From: an uncultured Aquimonas sp.
GTDB lineage: Bacteria > Pseudomonadota > Gammaproteobacteria > Xanthomonadales > Xanthomonadaceae
DNA length: 64,000 nt
Direction of reading: 5' to 3'
Assembly (NCBI RefSeq): GCF_937888285.1
Contig: NZ_CALART010000065.1
Coordinates: 1-64,000 of the forward strand
Shown: in pieces, positions 57,301 through 64,000 of the stretch
How the letters are laid out: each line of letters opens with the position of its first letter
Numbering within the stretch: position 1 is the stretch's first letter
Translations under genes and position numbers: made by a program
The notes under the pieces: model-generated
Database searches by the model: none
Told to the model about the DNA's origin: nothing
Seen by the model: only the letters and a program-made list of their open reading frames with translations

Positions 57301-57448
57301 ATAGGGTGGGCCCTGGCCCACCGTGAGCTCAACGCCGGCCCCGATGTCGCTGTCGATGTTGCAGGCGCTGGCGGCAGAGCCAGCGCTGGCAAGACAGGGC
57401 AATGCAGTGGCGAGTGTTCACGCCATGGTGGGCCAGGGCCCACCCTAT
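57301..57448. mobile_element. Family A MITE-like element, 148 bp
   Basis: Left end ATAGGGTGGGCCCTGGCCCACC with GTGAGCTCAACGCC next to it; right end GGTGGGCCAGGGCCCACCCTAT with GGCGAGTGTTCACGCCAT next to it. Another repeat, TTGGGCCGCGCTGCGCTTGG...CCAACCTACG, lies just downstream (about 57507-57545). These fill the gap 57160-57715. Confidence 0.8.
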
Positions 57449-57715
57449 GGGATTCCCTTTGCGCGATCGCAGTCGCGGCGTTCTTGGCTTGCGGCGAGGC
57501 TCCTACGCGGGGCGTTGGGCCGCGCTGCGCTTGGCCCAACCTACGTAAGCCATGCGTCGCGCTTGATGGCAAACGGCGAGGCCCGCGGGCGGAATTCATC
57601 GCCTTGGGACATAGGCCTGCGATTGCGGCGCGACACAGCGTTGCAGGGTGGCGGATTGTCGGTGCTCCAACGCGCGCCCATCCTTCATGGCATGTCAGAA
57701 GAAGGATGGATGACC

Positions 57716-58516
57716 ATGTCGCTCGCTCCCAGCCTGTTCGTGTCCCACGGTGCGCCGACCTTCGCGCTGGCGCAGTCGGCCCCGGCCCGCGCGCTGCGCG
57801 CGTTCGGCGCAGCGCAGCCGCGGCCCTCCGCGGTGGTGGTGGTGTCGGCGCACTGGCAGACGCCGGGCCTGCGCGTGCAGGCGGCGGCGCAGCCTTCGAC
57901 CGTGCACGATTTCGCCGGCTTTCCCGAGGTGCTGTATCGCCTGCAGTACCCCGCGCCCGGTGCGCCCGCGCTGGCTGCCGAGGTGCGCGATCTGCTGGTG
58001 GCGGCCGGCCTGCCGGCCCAGCTCGACGCGGTGCGAGGCTTTGACCATGGCGCCTGGGTGCCGCTGATGCACCTGCTGCCGGCGGCCGAGGTGCCGGTGC
58101 TGCAGGTTTCGCTGCCGCAGATGGCCGGGCCGGTGCTGGCACACAAACTCGGCCTGGCGTTGCGGCCGCTGCGCGAGCAGGGCGTCTGGGTGCTGGGTTC
58201 GGGCAGCCTGACCCACAACCTGTACGAGCTGCAGGCGCCGCAGAGCCCGCCCGTGGCCTACGCGCAGGCCTTCGTCGAGGGCGTCGAGGGCGCCCTGGTG
58301 CAGGGCGATGTCGACAGCCTGATCCACTACCGCCAGCGCATCGAAGGCGGCGCGCGCGCGCATCCCAGCGAGGAGCACTACCTGCCGCTGCTGGCGGCGG
58401 TGGGTGCGGCAGCCGAGGGCGAACGCCCGCGACGCATCGCCGACGGCATCGAGTTCGGCGTGCTGTCGATGGCGGCCTATGCCTTCGGCGGCGTGGAGCT
58501 CGCTGCGGCGGCGTGA
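57716..58516 (+). CDS. Extradiol dioxygenase of the LigB/DODA family
   Basis: The 266 residues match the 4,5-DOPA-extradiol-dioxygenase (YgiD-like) branch of class III ring-opening dioxygenases. Metal and catalytic motifs are SLFVSHGAPTFAL (His), VVVVSAHW (His), GFDHGAWVPLMHL, and VLGSGSLTHNLYEL. The substrate is unknown; catechol or DOPA-like aromatics are typical. Start ATG 57716 has AAGGA 9 bases upstream; in-frame ATGs at 57692 and 57710 are alternatives. The gene stands alone. Confidence 0.88.
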   Translation: MSLAPSLFVSHGAPTFALAQSAPARALRAFGAAQPRPSAVVVVSAHWQTPGLRVQAAAQPSTVHDFAGFPEVLYRLQYPAPGAPALAAEVRDLLVAAGLPAQLDAVRGFDHGAWVPLMHLLPAAEVPVLQVSLPQMAGPVLAHKLGLALRPLREQGVWVLGSGSLTHNLYELQAPQSPPVAYAQAFVEGVEGALVQGDVDSLIHYRQRIEGGARAHPSEEHYLPLLAAVGAAAEGERPRRIADGIEFGVLSMAAYAFGGVELAAAA

Positions 58517-58568
58517 GAGCCTCTCGGCCCCGCGTCGCGGGTCAGGTGTTCTCGAAGAAACACGGGGT

Positions 58569-58650
58569 CGTCATCCCCGCGGAGGCGGGGATCCAGGACT
58601 CGTGCGACCGCGGCAAGCGACACTGGGCCCCCGCCTACGCGGGGGCGACG
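58569..58650. repeat. Family C inverted repeat, 82 bp
   Basis: CGTCATCCCCGCGGAGGCGG opens and CCCGCCTACGCGGGGGCGACG closes the element in inverse orientation, as at 40525-40630. It lies in the gap 58517-59010 behind the dioxygenase. No gene seen in this gap. Confidence 0.75.
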
Positions 58651-58750
58651 ATCGATGGGGTCGCAATCGTTCAGTTTCTTGAGAGTTGGAGGACAACGCG
58701 TCGAAGCACGGCCGTTCCTGAGCAAACCGGATTCATTCGCTTGCGCGCGT

Positions 58751-58829
58751 TGTAGGAGCCTGCTTGCAGGCGACCGCAGCCTGCGCGTTGCGACCCACGC
58801 TGCGGGTCGCGAGCAAGCTCGCTCCTACA
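58751..58829. repeat. Family B REP doublet, 79 bp
   Basis: TGTAGGAGCCTGCTTGCAGG starts and CGCGAGCAAGCTCGCTCCTACA ends the element, as in the other family B copies but with a short middle. It shares the gap 58517-59010 with the family C element. Confidence 0.85.
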
Positions 58830-59010
58830 AAAAGCAGACTTGCGCTGGGGATGAGGTCAGTGGCGCTACGAGACTCGTGTTTCTTATGCGCCCATGAAGC
58901 CCCGGGTTGCTGCGGCGATCGCCTATCGCCCCAGCGCGAAGCCCATCCAAGAGAATGGCCGCCACGACAGGGTCGTGGCGGCCGAAGGGCACGGTGCGGT
59001 GCCTGAGGGC

Positions 59011-59643
59011 TTAGCTGCCGCGGACCACCAGGTCCTTGGCTTCGACGCCACGCACGCCCTCGGTGGTTTCGGCGATGCGGATCGCCTCGGCGCGGGCCTG
59101 GGTGGTCGCGACCACGCCGCGCAGGTGCACCACGTTGTTCTTGGTTTCGACGCTGATGTCGGTGCCCGGCACGTTGCTGTCGGCGACCAGCTTCGACTTC
59201 ACCTTGGTGGTGATCCAGGCGTCGTCGATCACTTCGCCGGTTTCGCTGGCGGCGGCGCGCACCTCACCGGAGGCAGTGGCGGTGTTGGCGGCCTGGCGGG
59301 CCTGGGTGCCCGGGGCGGCAACGACCAGCTGGTTGTCGACGCTGACCACGCCATCGACGTGGGTGGCGAGCTCGGTGGCCGCCTGCTTGGCCGCGGCGCT
59401 GTCGGCGCCGCCGCTCAGGGTCACGCGGCCCTGGCGGGTATCGACATTGATGTCGAAGCCCTTGGTGCGCTCGTCGGCCAGCAGCTTGGTCTTGACGCTG
59501 GCGGTGATGGTGGCGTCGTCGATGGCCTGGCCGGCGGTGCGCTGCGGCGCGGCTTCGCTGGCGTGGACGCTCAGCGGCAGGGCGGCGGTGGCCAGCACGG
59601 CGGCGATGGAGGCGGCGATCAGCGAGGTCTTGAGGGTATTCAT
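59011..59643 (-). CDS. Periplasmic protein with two BON domains (OsmY-like)
   Basis: The 210-residue protein has a signal peptide (LIAASIAAVLATAALPLSVHASEA) and two BON domains (about 40-110: DATITASVKTKLLADERTKGFDINVDTRQGRVTLSGG; about 140-207: DDAWITTKVKSKLVADSNVPGTDISVETKNNVVHLRG). BON proteins bind phospholipid and help the envelope survive osmotic or stationary-phase stress. AAGGAG precedes the start by 8 bases. It lies downstream of the DUF2383 gene on the same strand with 99 bases between. Confidence 0.92.
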   Translation of the reverse strand: MNTLKTSLIAASIAAVLATAALPLSVHASEAAPQRTAGQAIDDATITASVKTKLLADERTKGFDINVDTRQGRVTLSGGADSAAAKQAATELATHVDGVVSVDNQLVVAAPGTQARQAANTATASGEVRAAASETGEVIDDAWITTKVKSKLVADSNVPGTDISVETKNNVVHLRGVVATTQARAEAIRIAETTEGVRGVEAKDLVVRGS

Positions 59644-59742
59644 GGTGTCTCTCCTTCTGGGGGGGGGTAGTGCAGGGCGTTGGCCGGCGGCATCGGCGCG
59701 CCGCTCGACCGGGGTCATGACCTTGGGGTCAGGCCTGGCGAA

Positions 59743-60192
59743 TCAGGCGTTGAAGGACTTCTTCAGGCTGCGCATCTCGTCGTGGCAGGCGCGCACCTGC
59801 GGCGCGTGGGTCTGCAGCAGCGCCTTCACCGAGGGGTCGGTGACTTCGGTCATCGCTTCCTGGAAGTGCTTGAGCAGGCGGTCCTCGGTTTCCTCAAGCT
59901 GGGCGACGTAGACCTTGTCCTCATTGCTGCTCAGCTTGGCGCGCAGCTCGGTGTAGGTCTGGCGCAGGGTGCCGGCGAAGGTGCCGTCGCGCGGCGCGTC
60001 CTCGTTGTTGAAGTGCAGCTGGCCGCGCAGCGCGCTGGCCAGACGCTGCTTGTGTTCACGCATGCGGCTGAACACGTTGCGCAGCTGCGGGTTGCTGGTC
60101 TTGACCATGGCCTCGCCGTAGAACTCGGCGCCGTCGTTGGCGATGCGCACCAGGTCCTGCACGGTGTCGGCATGGTTCATCGAAGTGCTCAT
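59743..60192 (-). CDS. DUF2383/PA2169-type four-helix protein
   Basis: A 149-residue protein, entirely helical in composition, that fits the ferritin-like DUF2383 (PA2169 family). It starts TVQDLVRIANDGAEFYGEAMVKTSNPQLRNVFSRMREHKQ and ends HAPQVRACHDEMRSLKKSFNA, with paired Glu and His residues typical of such bundles. The function is unknown; family members are commonly coexpressed with BON and other stress genes, as here. AGGAG lies 8 bases before ATG 60192. Confidence 0.88.
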   Translation of the reverse strand: MSTSMNHADTVQDLVRIANDGAEFYGEAMVKTSNPQLRNVFSRMREHKQRLASALRGQLHFNNEDAPRDGTFAGTLRQTYTELRAKLSSNEDKVYVAQLEETEDRLLKHFQEAMTEVTDPSVKALLQTHAPQVRACHDEMRSLKKSFNA

Positions 60193-60612
60193 TGGGCTGC
60201 TCCTTGCATTGAGGGAAAGAGGGCAAGGCCGAAGCGTTCAGCCTTGCCGCGCGCCGGGGCTGGCGCCCTCGCGGATCGGGCACGCAGGTGCCGGATCGGA
60301 GAGGTGGGGCGCGATCCGGGCCCGGCCCGGGGGAGGGAGGCGGTGGGAACCCGGATCGCTGCGCCCACTGTGGTCAATCCAGCTTCCGTGCCAACTGCGA
60401 AAAGCGATAAGAATCAAGGGCCTGTGAATCGAGCTCGAAGTCGCCACGCGGCCTGTCCGTGCAGATCGACAGATCAGGCCATGCGCCCTGCAAGGTCGGC
60501 CGGCCCCAATCTGTCGCGCATCTGAACGAAACCGGACGCTGACGGCGTCGCGGCAAGCGGGCATCATCCCCAGCCGTGCGGCGCAGGCCGCGACCCCGGC
60601 AAGGAAGCAGCG
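60193..60612. other. Divergent control region without a gene
   Basis: A 420-base space between the DUF2383 gene (leftward) and the receiver-kinase gene (rightward). Near 60379-60393 the minus strand has TTGGCACGGAAGCTGG, close to a sigma-54 -24 box but lacking the GC of the -12 box. I see no coding region or known RNA motif; promoters for both genes should lie here. Confidence 0.4.
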
Positions 60613-61722
60613 ATGTCCCCATGGCGAAGCGCGGCGCAGGCCCCCCTGGTGCTGGTGGTTGACGACCAGGAGGCCAACATCCAGCTGATGGGCAAGGTGC
60701 TGGGCGCCGTCGGCTTCGACGTGATGCCGGCGCTGAGCGGCGAGCAGGCCCTGCAGCGCGTGCGCGCGCAGGCGCCCGACGCCATCCTGCTCGACATGCG
60801 GATGCCCGGCATGGATGGCTTCGGCGTGCTCGAGCGGCTGAAGCACGACCCTGAGCTGGCCGATATCCCGGTGCTGTTCGTGACCGCCGAGCACGATCGC
60901 GAGCGTGTGGTGCAGGCGATCGAGGCGGGGGCTGCCGACTACCTGACCAAACCCTTCGTGGCCGAGGAGCTGATCGCCCGCGTGCGTGCGCACGCCGAGG
61001 CCAAGCAGCTGCGCGATCGTCTGCGGCGGGCCATCCGCGAGCGCGAGGAGACCAGCAGCATGGTGGCCCACGATCTCAAGAACCCGCTGTTCACGATCGC
61101 GCTGAAGGCCGGCGTGATCCGCGAGCAGGCGCATGACCCCGAGCGCGTGCGCGAACTGGCGACGCGCATCGAGGCGGCCGCGCAGCGGACCATGGAGTTC
61201 GTCAGCAACTACCTGGAGCGTCGCGCCGAAGTCGAGCTGCGTCGCGACTACCAGCCTTCGGTCTGCGACTGCGATGCGCTGCTGACCGTGCTGGAGCGCG
61301 AGTTCGACACCGTGCTGGTGCACAAACAGCAGCGCCTGGTGCGCGAGGTGCAGGAGCTCGATCCGGTGCTCGCCGATGTCGAGGCGGTCGGGCTGGTGCT
61401 GCGCAACCTGCTGTCCAATGCCAGCAAGTACGCGCCGCCGGGCAGCACCATCACCCTGGCCTGCCGGCGCGGCAAGCCCGGCCATCTGCAGATCGCGGTG
61501 ATCGACCAGGGCCCCGGCATTCCCGAAGCGGAGCGGCCCAAGCTGTTCCAGCGCTTCATGCGCCTGTCGACGCAGCCCACCGGCGGCGAGAGCTCGACCG
61601 GCCTCGGCCTTGCCGACGCGCTGAAGGAAGCGCGCTGGATGGGCGGCGAGCTGTGGTACGAGGACGCCCCCGGCGGCGGTGCGGCCTTCGTGCTGGAGCT
61701 GCCGCTGGCGCCGGTGGTGTAG
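60613..61722 (+). CDS. Fused receiver-histidine kinase
   Basis: The 369-residue protein reverses the common order: a receiver domain first (phospho-acceptor Asp61 in ILLDMRMPG; VDDQEAN at 16-22; Thr91 and Lys113 in place), a coiled linker, then a histidine kinase with H-box SSMVAHDLKNPLFTI (His153), N-box LLSNASKYAPP, G1 IAVIDQGPGIPE and G2 STGLGLADALKEA. There is no membrane helix, so the kinase is cytoplasmic. It is similar to proteins that sense cell state via a partner phosphorelay. GGAAGCAGCG precedes the ATG. A second, separate response regulator is not adjacent. Confidence 0.9.
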   Translation: MSPWRSAAQAPLVLVVDDQEANIQLMGKVLGAVGFDVMPALSGEQALQRVRAQAPDAILLDMRMPGMDGFGVLERLKHDPELADIPVLFVTAEHDRERVVQAIEAGAADYLTKPFVAEELIARVRAHAEAKQLRDRLRRAIREREETSSMVAHDLKNPLFTIALKAGVIREQAHDPERVRELATRIEAAAQRTMEFVSNYLERRAEVELRRDYQPSVCDCDALLTVLEREFDTVLVHKQQRLVREVQELDPVLADVEAVGLVLRNLLSNASKYAPPGSTITLACRRGKPGHLQIAVIDQGPGIPEAERPKLFQRFMRLSTQPTGGESSTGLGLADALKEARWMGGELWYEDAPGGGAAFVLELPLAPVV

Positions 61723-61978
61723 GCCCTGCGGGCTCGGCGCGGGCGAGGCCGCACGCGCGACGGAGCGGGCATGGCCCAGCCGCCTGCGGGGCGGTGAGCC
61801 GGCTGCGCGACGGGCCGGCGTTTTGCATCACCACGCACCGCAGAGTGCACGAAGCGTCCACGCGGCTTGTCGGAGCGGGCTCTGCAAGTGCATGAATTTT
61901 CAGACAATGCGCGCTTGGCACGAAGCGTGGACTGCCTTGGATGCGCGAATGGCGCATCCCATTCCAAGGAGTCCACCC

Positions 61979-62143
61979 ATGCTTCACTACGCCGTCGTCT
62001 TCTTCATCATCGCCCTCATCGCTGCCGTGCTCGGCTTCGGCGGCATCGCGGGTGCCTCCGCCGGCATCGCCAAGATCCTGTTCCTGGTGTTCCTGGTGCT
62101 GTTCGTGGTGTCCCTGATCCTGGGCCGCCGACCGCGGGTCTGA
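61979..62143 (+). CDS. DUF1328 small membrane protein (YtjA-like)
   Basis: A 54-residue protein with two hydrophobic helices (AVVFFIIALIAAVLGFGGIAG and ILFLVFLVLFVVSLILG) and the short RRPRV end typical of DUF1328. AAGGAG lies 8 bases before the ATG. These proteins are common in stress-induced loci and of unknown function. A strong hairpin with a T-run follows, so the message ends here. Confidence 0.88.
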   Translation: MLHYAVVFFIIALIAAVLGFGGIAGASAGIAKILFLVFLVLFVVSLILGRRPRV

Positions 62144-62165
62144 CGCAGCCGAGGTGCAGCACCGG

Positions 62166-62200
62166 AAGCCCGGGGCCCTGCGGCTCCGGGCTTTTCGTTT
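62166..62200 (+). terminator. Intrinsic terminator after the DUF1328 gene
   Basis: The sequence AAGCCCGGGGCC-CTGC-GGCTCCGGGCTT folds into a GC-rich hairpin with 11-12 paired bases and is followed by TTTTCGTTT. It lies 23 bases after the stop. Best-formed terminator in the window. Confidence 0.8.
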
Positions 62201-62320
62201 CTGGGTCGCTTGCGGGTGTGGCGTGGTGGCGAAGCGCTGCCAGCTGTTCGCCGCGCTTCGATCGAGCCCCTCGCTCAGGAGATGTGCTTCGTTCCTGGCC
62301 CGGACTCCGCGGGACTCGCT

Positions 62321-62345
62321 GGCGGATGCGCTGCGCTTATCCGCC
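62321..62345. repeat. Dispersed GGCGGAT...ATCCGCC inverted repeat
   Basis: The 25-base GGCGGATGCGCTGCGCTTATCCGCC, split here, is a short dispersed repeat of a type found in many Gammaproteobacteria. It is in the 286-base stretch 62201-62486 after the terminator, which has no gene. Confidence 0.55.
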
Positions 62346-62486
62346 CTACGAATTCGAAGGACGCCCTGCCTCGAACCCAGCCACCAGTGACTGTTCGCTA
62401 CCCCTCGTTCCAAGCGCCAGGCCCACGGAATGTGCTTGGTCGTTCGCCGGGACTGCATCGAAATCGCTGGCTGATGGGCGCGCCCC

Positions 62487-63608
62487 TCAACGCTCGATGA
62501 TCTGCGCCCAGGGTCGCAGCGATTCGCTGTGGCCCAGCACGATCTTGGCGCAGACCAGCAGCGGCATCGCCAGCAGCAGGCCGAGCACGCCCCAGAGCCA
62601 GCCCCAGAACAGCAGCCACAGCACGATCACCACGGGATTCAGGGCGAAGCTGCGGCCCAGCAACAGGGGGGTCACCAACTGGCTTTCCAGGGTGTTGAGC
62701 ACGAGGTAGGCGGCGGCCGGCAGCAGGGCCGCGCCGAGTGTGTCGAACTGCAGGATGCCGAGGGCGGCAAGCCCCAGCGCGCAGATCAGCGGGCCGAGAT
62801 AGGGGATGAAGTTGAGCAGGGCGGCCAGCAGCCCCCACAGCAGCGGATCGCGCACGCCGAGCAGGTGCAGGGCGCCCGCGGTAGCAGCGCCGAGCAGCAG
62901 GTTCACCAGGGTCACGGTGCCGACGTAGCGGCTGATGTCGCTCTGGATCGAGCGCACGATCGCCACCGTGGTGCGCTTTTCGCGCAGGGTCGGTGCGATG
63001 GTCACTGCGCGCCGGAACAGGCCTTCGCCAAAGACCAGGAACAGATACACCAGGATCAGGGTGCTGCCGACCGAGGCGGCGACCAACAGCAGGCCGCCGA
63101 AGCGTTCGCTGAAGCCCGCCCGCGGCCGCACCACTTCGACCTTGCGCTGGGCCGGCGCCTCGCCGCCGATCGACTCGATCGCCTGCAGGGCCTCGTTGAC
63201 CTTGCCGGCGGCGAGCACGGGCTGGGTCATGCGCTGCATGCGGCGCTTGAGCTCGCCGATCACCCGCGGCGACTGCTCGACGGCCTGCAGGGCGGGCGCC
63301 TGCACGGCGTAGCCGATCGCGCCCAGGCTGGCGATCAGGCTGCCCACCACCAGCGCTGCGGCGAGTCCGCGCGGCAGGCCCCAGGCGGCCATGCCGCGCA
63401 CGGCGGGGTTCAGCAGGAGGGCGATGAAGCCGCCCAGCAGCACCGGCAGCAGGATCGGCGCCGCCACATCGATAGCCACGCCCAGCGCCAGCAGGGCGAG
63501 CACGACCAGAGACCAGCGGCTGTAGCGTGCCGGCGCACGCATCCTCGCTGCGTGTTGGGACGGTTCCGCGTCTGCGGACTCCGCCGCCGCTTCGGTGCTC
63601 GCGCTCAT
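62487..63608 (-). CDS. AI-2E-type transporter (PerM/TqsA family)
   Basis: The 373-residue membrane protein has about eight helices and family motifs: LLPVLLGGFIALLLNPAVRGMAAWG near the N-terminus, VLVYLFLVFGEGL-type helix in the middle, and GLLAALLNFIPYLGPLICALGLAALG with LVLNTLESQLVTPLLLGRSFALNPVVIVLWLLFWGWLWG near the C-terminus. Members export small molecules or act in proton-coupled exchange; the substrate is unknown. The ATG overlaps the stop of the upstream gene by four bases, so they form an operon with the next two entries. Confidence 0.9.
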   Translation of the reverse strand: MSASTEAAAESADAEPSQHAARMRAPARYSRWSLVVLALLALGVAIDVAAPILLPVLLGGFIALLLNPAVRGMAAWGLPRGLAAALVVGSLIASLGAIGYAVQAPALQAVEQSPRVIGELKRRMQRMTQPVLAAGKVNEALQAIESIGGEAPAQRKVEVVRPRAGFSERFGGLLLVAASVGSTLILVYLFLVFGEGLFRRAVTIAPTLREKRTTVAIVRSIQSDISRYVGTVTLVNLLLGAATAGALHLLGVRDPLLWGLLAALLNFIPYLGPLICALGLAALGILQFDTLGAALLPAAAYLVLNTLESQLVTPLLLGRSFALNPVVIVLWLLFWGWLWGVLGLLLAMPLLVCAKIVLGHSESLRPWAQIIER

Positions 63609-63940
63609 GGGCTGCCGGTTCCCTCCTCGCTGGACGCCACAGTCGGCGCCGCATCCTCGCTGGCGGGTGCGCGCAGGGCGCGCTCCAGCAGCGGCACCAG
63701 CATGCCCCAGGGCAGGGCGGCCAGCACCGAGAAGGACAGCCCGGGCCGCGCGCGCGGCCGCCGGTCGAGGTCGCGTTCCAGCACGGCACCGAGCACCGCG
63801 CCGCCGCCGACCCACAGCCAGGGCCAGAGCTCGCGCACGCGACCCGCGACGCTGCGCGCCTCGCTGGCGCTGCGTGCCCGCAGCGCCTGCACCTCGCGGG
63901 TCTGCGCACGCACGTCCGCGCGACGCCGGCCGAGGCTCAT
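63605..63940 (-). CDS. Small membrane protein coupled to the AI-2E-type transporter
   Basis: A 111-residue protein with a basic, helical N-terminus (RRRADVRAQTREVQALRARSASEARSVAGR) and two hydrophobic spans (LWPWLWVGGGAVLGAVL, FSVLAALPWGMLVPLL). Its acidic C-terminus ends EEGTGSP. It overlaps both neighbours by four bases (ATGA), indicating coupled translation. No family was recognised; holin-like assignment would be a guess. Confidence 0.6.
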   Translation of the reverse strand: MSLGRRRADVRAQTREVQALRARSASEARSVAGRVRELWPWLWVGGGAVLGAVLERDLDRRPRARPGLSFSVLAALPWGMLVPLLERALRAPASEDAAPTVASSEEGTGSP

Positions 63941-64000
63941 GGCGCATGCTCCCGCCACAGCGCCGACAGCTGTTCGCGCGTGCGCGGCAGGCCGCAGTCG
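63937..64000 (-). CDS. 3' end of an unknown coding region, cut by the window edge
   Basis: The minus strand reads DCGLPRTREQLSALWREHAP and stops at a TGA (63937-63939) that overlaps the start of the small membrane protein (ATGA). The overlap type matches the other couplings here, so it is likely the last part of the upstream operon gene. Too short to name. Confidence 0.4.
   Translation of the reverse strand, partial: DCGLPRTREQLSALWREHAP

Noticed and set aside
60370..60400. Sigma-54 promoter before the DUF2383 gene
   Set aside because: The -24 box fits, but the invariant GC of the -12 box is absent, so it was not called.

Overview
The window is a high-GC, gene-dense chromosomal segment from a Gammaproteobacterium, most likely of the Xanthomonadales/Lysobacterales. 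The order comes from several weak signs taken together: extreme GC in third codon positions, a secreted protein ending in the FANGFE tail common in that order, a complete Entner-Doudoroff cluster, a PilU ATPase, and GTAGGAGCGAGCTTGCTCGC-type REP sequences. No rRNA, tRNA, prophage or CRISPR array was seen.

Layout. 0.1-4.6 kb: the deoxynucleoside salvage operon deoC-deoA-deoB-deoD, in the same order as in E. coli. 4.9-7.1 kb: a photolyase-related flavoprotein whose two domains seem to be in reverse order, a coupled CPLC thiol-disulfide protein, and a convergent O6-alkylguanine methyltransferase. 7.3-9.5 kb: a degenerate LMW-phosphatase-like protein, pilU and a stand-alone globin. 9.7-15.4 kb: an ECF-type sigma factor with a Ser/Thr kinase-TPR protein, two small envelope proteins and a beta-helix protein with the FANGFE tail. 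15.4-19.7 kb: an RND efflux pair. 20-22.8 kb: a DUF1161 protein and an SLC13-type permease. 23.2-29.4 kb: a czcCBA heavy-metal efflux operon with a His-rich CzcI-like protein. 29.8-37.0 kb: a HutC-type GntR regulator divergent from zwf-pgl-edd-eda. 37.6-45.9 kb: uppP, a MASE1-PAS-GGDEF protein, recC, a CSD-DUF1294 protein and an unknown protein. 46.1-48.0 kb: a RAYT transposase gene flanked by REP arrays. 48.1-51.9 kb: a one-polypeptide type IIG/IIL restriction-modification protein. 52.4-55.6 kb: a MacAB/LolCDE-like ABC exporter. 55.9-58.5 kb: a glycerophosphodiesterase and an extradiol dioxygenase-like protein. 59.0-64.0 kb: stress-type genes (BON, DUF2383, DUF1328), a receiver-histidine kinase and an AI-2E-type permease operon.

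The most unusual content is between the genes. At least three families of short inverted elements fill most gaps. Family A has ends reading ATAGGGTGGGCCC...GGGCCCACCCTAT and looks like a MITE flanked by TA. At three genes (deoD, eda, the ABC ATPase) the first TAG of such an end is the gene's own stop codon. Family B is the REP of the resident RAYT; next to that gene it forms an exact 199-bp tandem amplification. Family C has CGTC(ATC)CCCGCG arms. Heptanucleotide (AATCCCG-type) repeats recur at gene ends, and a 126-bp tandem array built on family A separates edd from eda.

The genes combine nucleoside and glucose catabolism (deo operon, Entner-Doudoroff), metal and drug export, envelope maintenance (UppP, ABC exporter), surface behaviour (PilU, cyclic-di-GMP) and genome defence or repair (RM protein, RecC, Ogt, photolyase-like protein).
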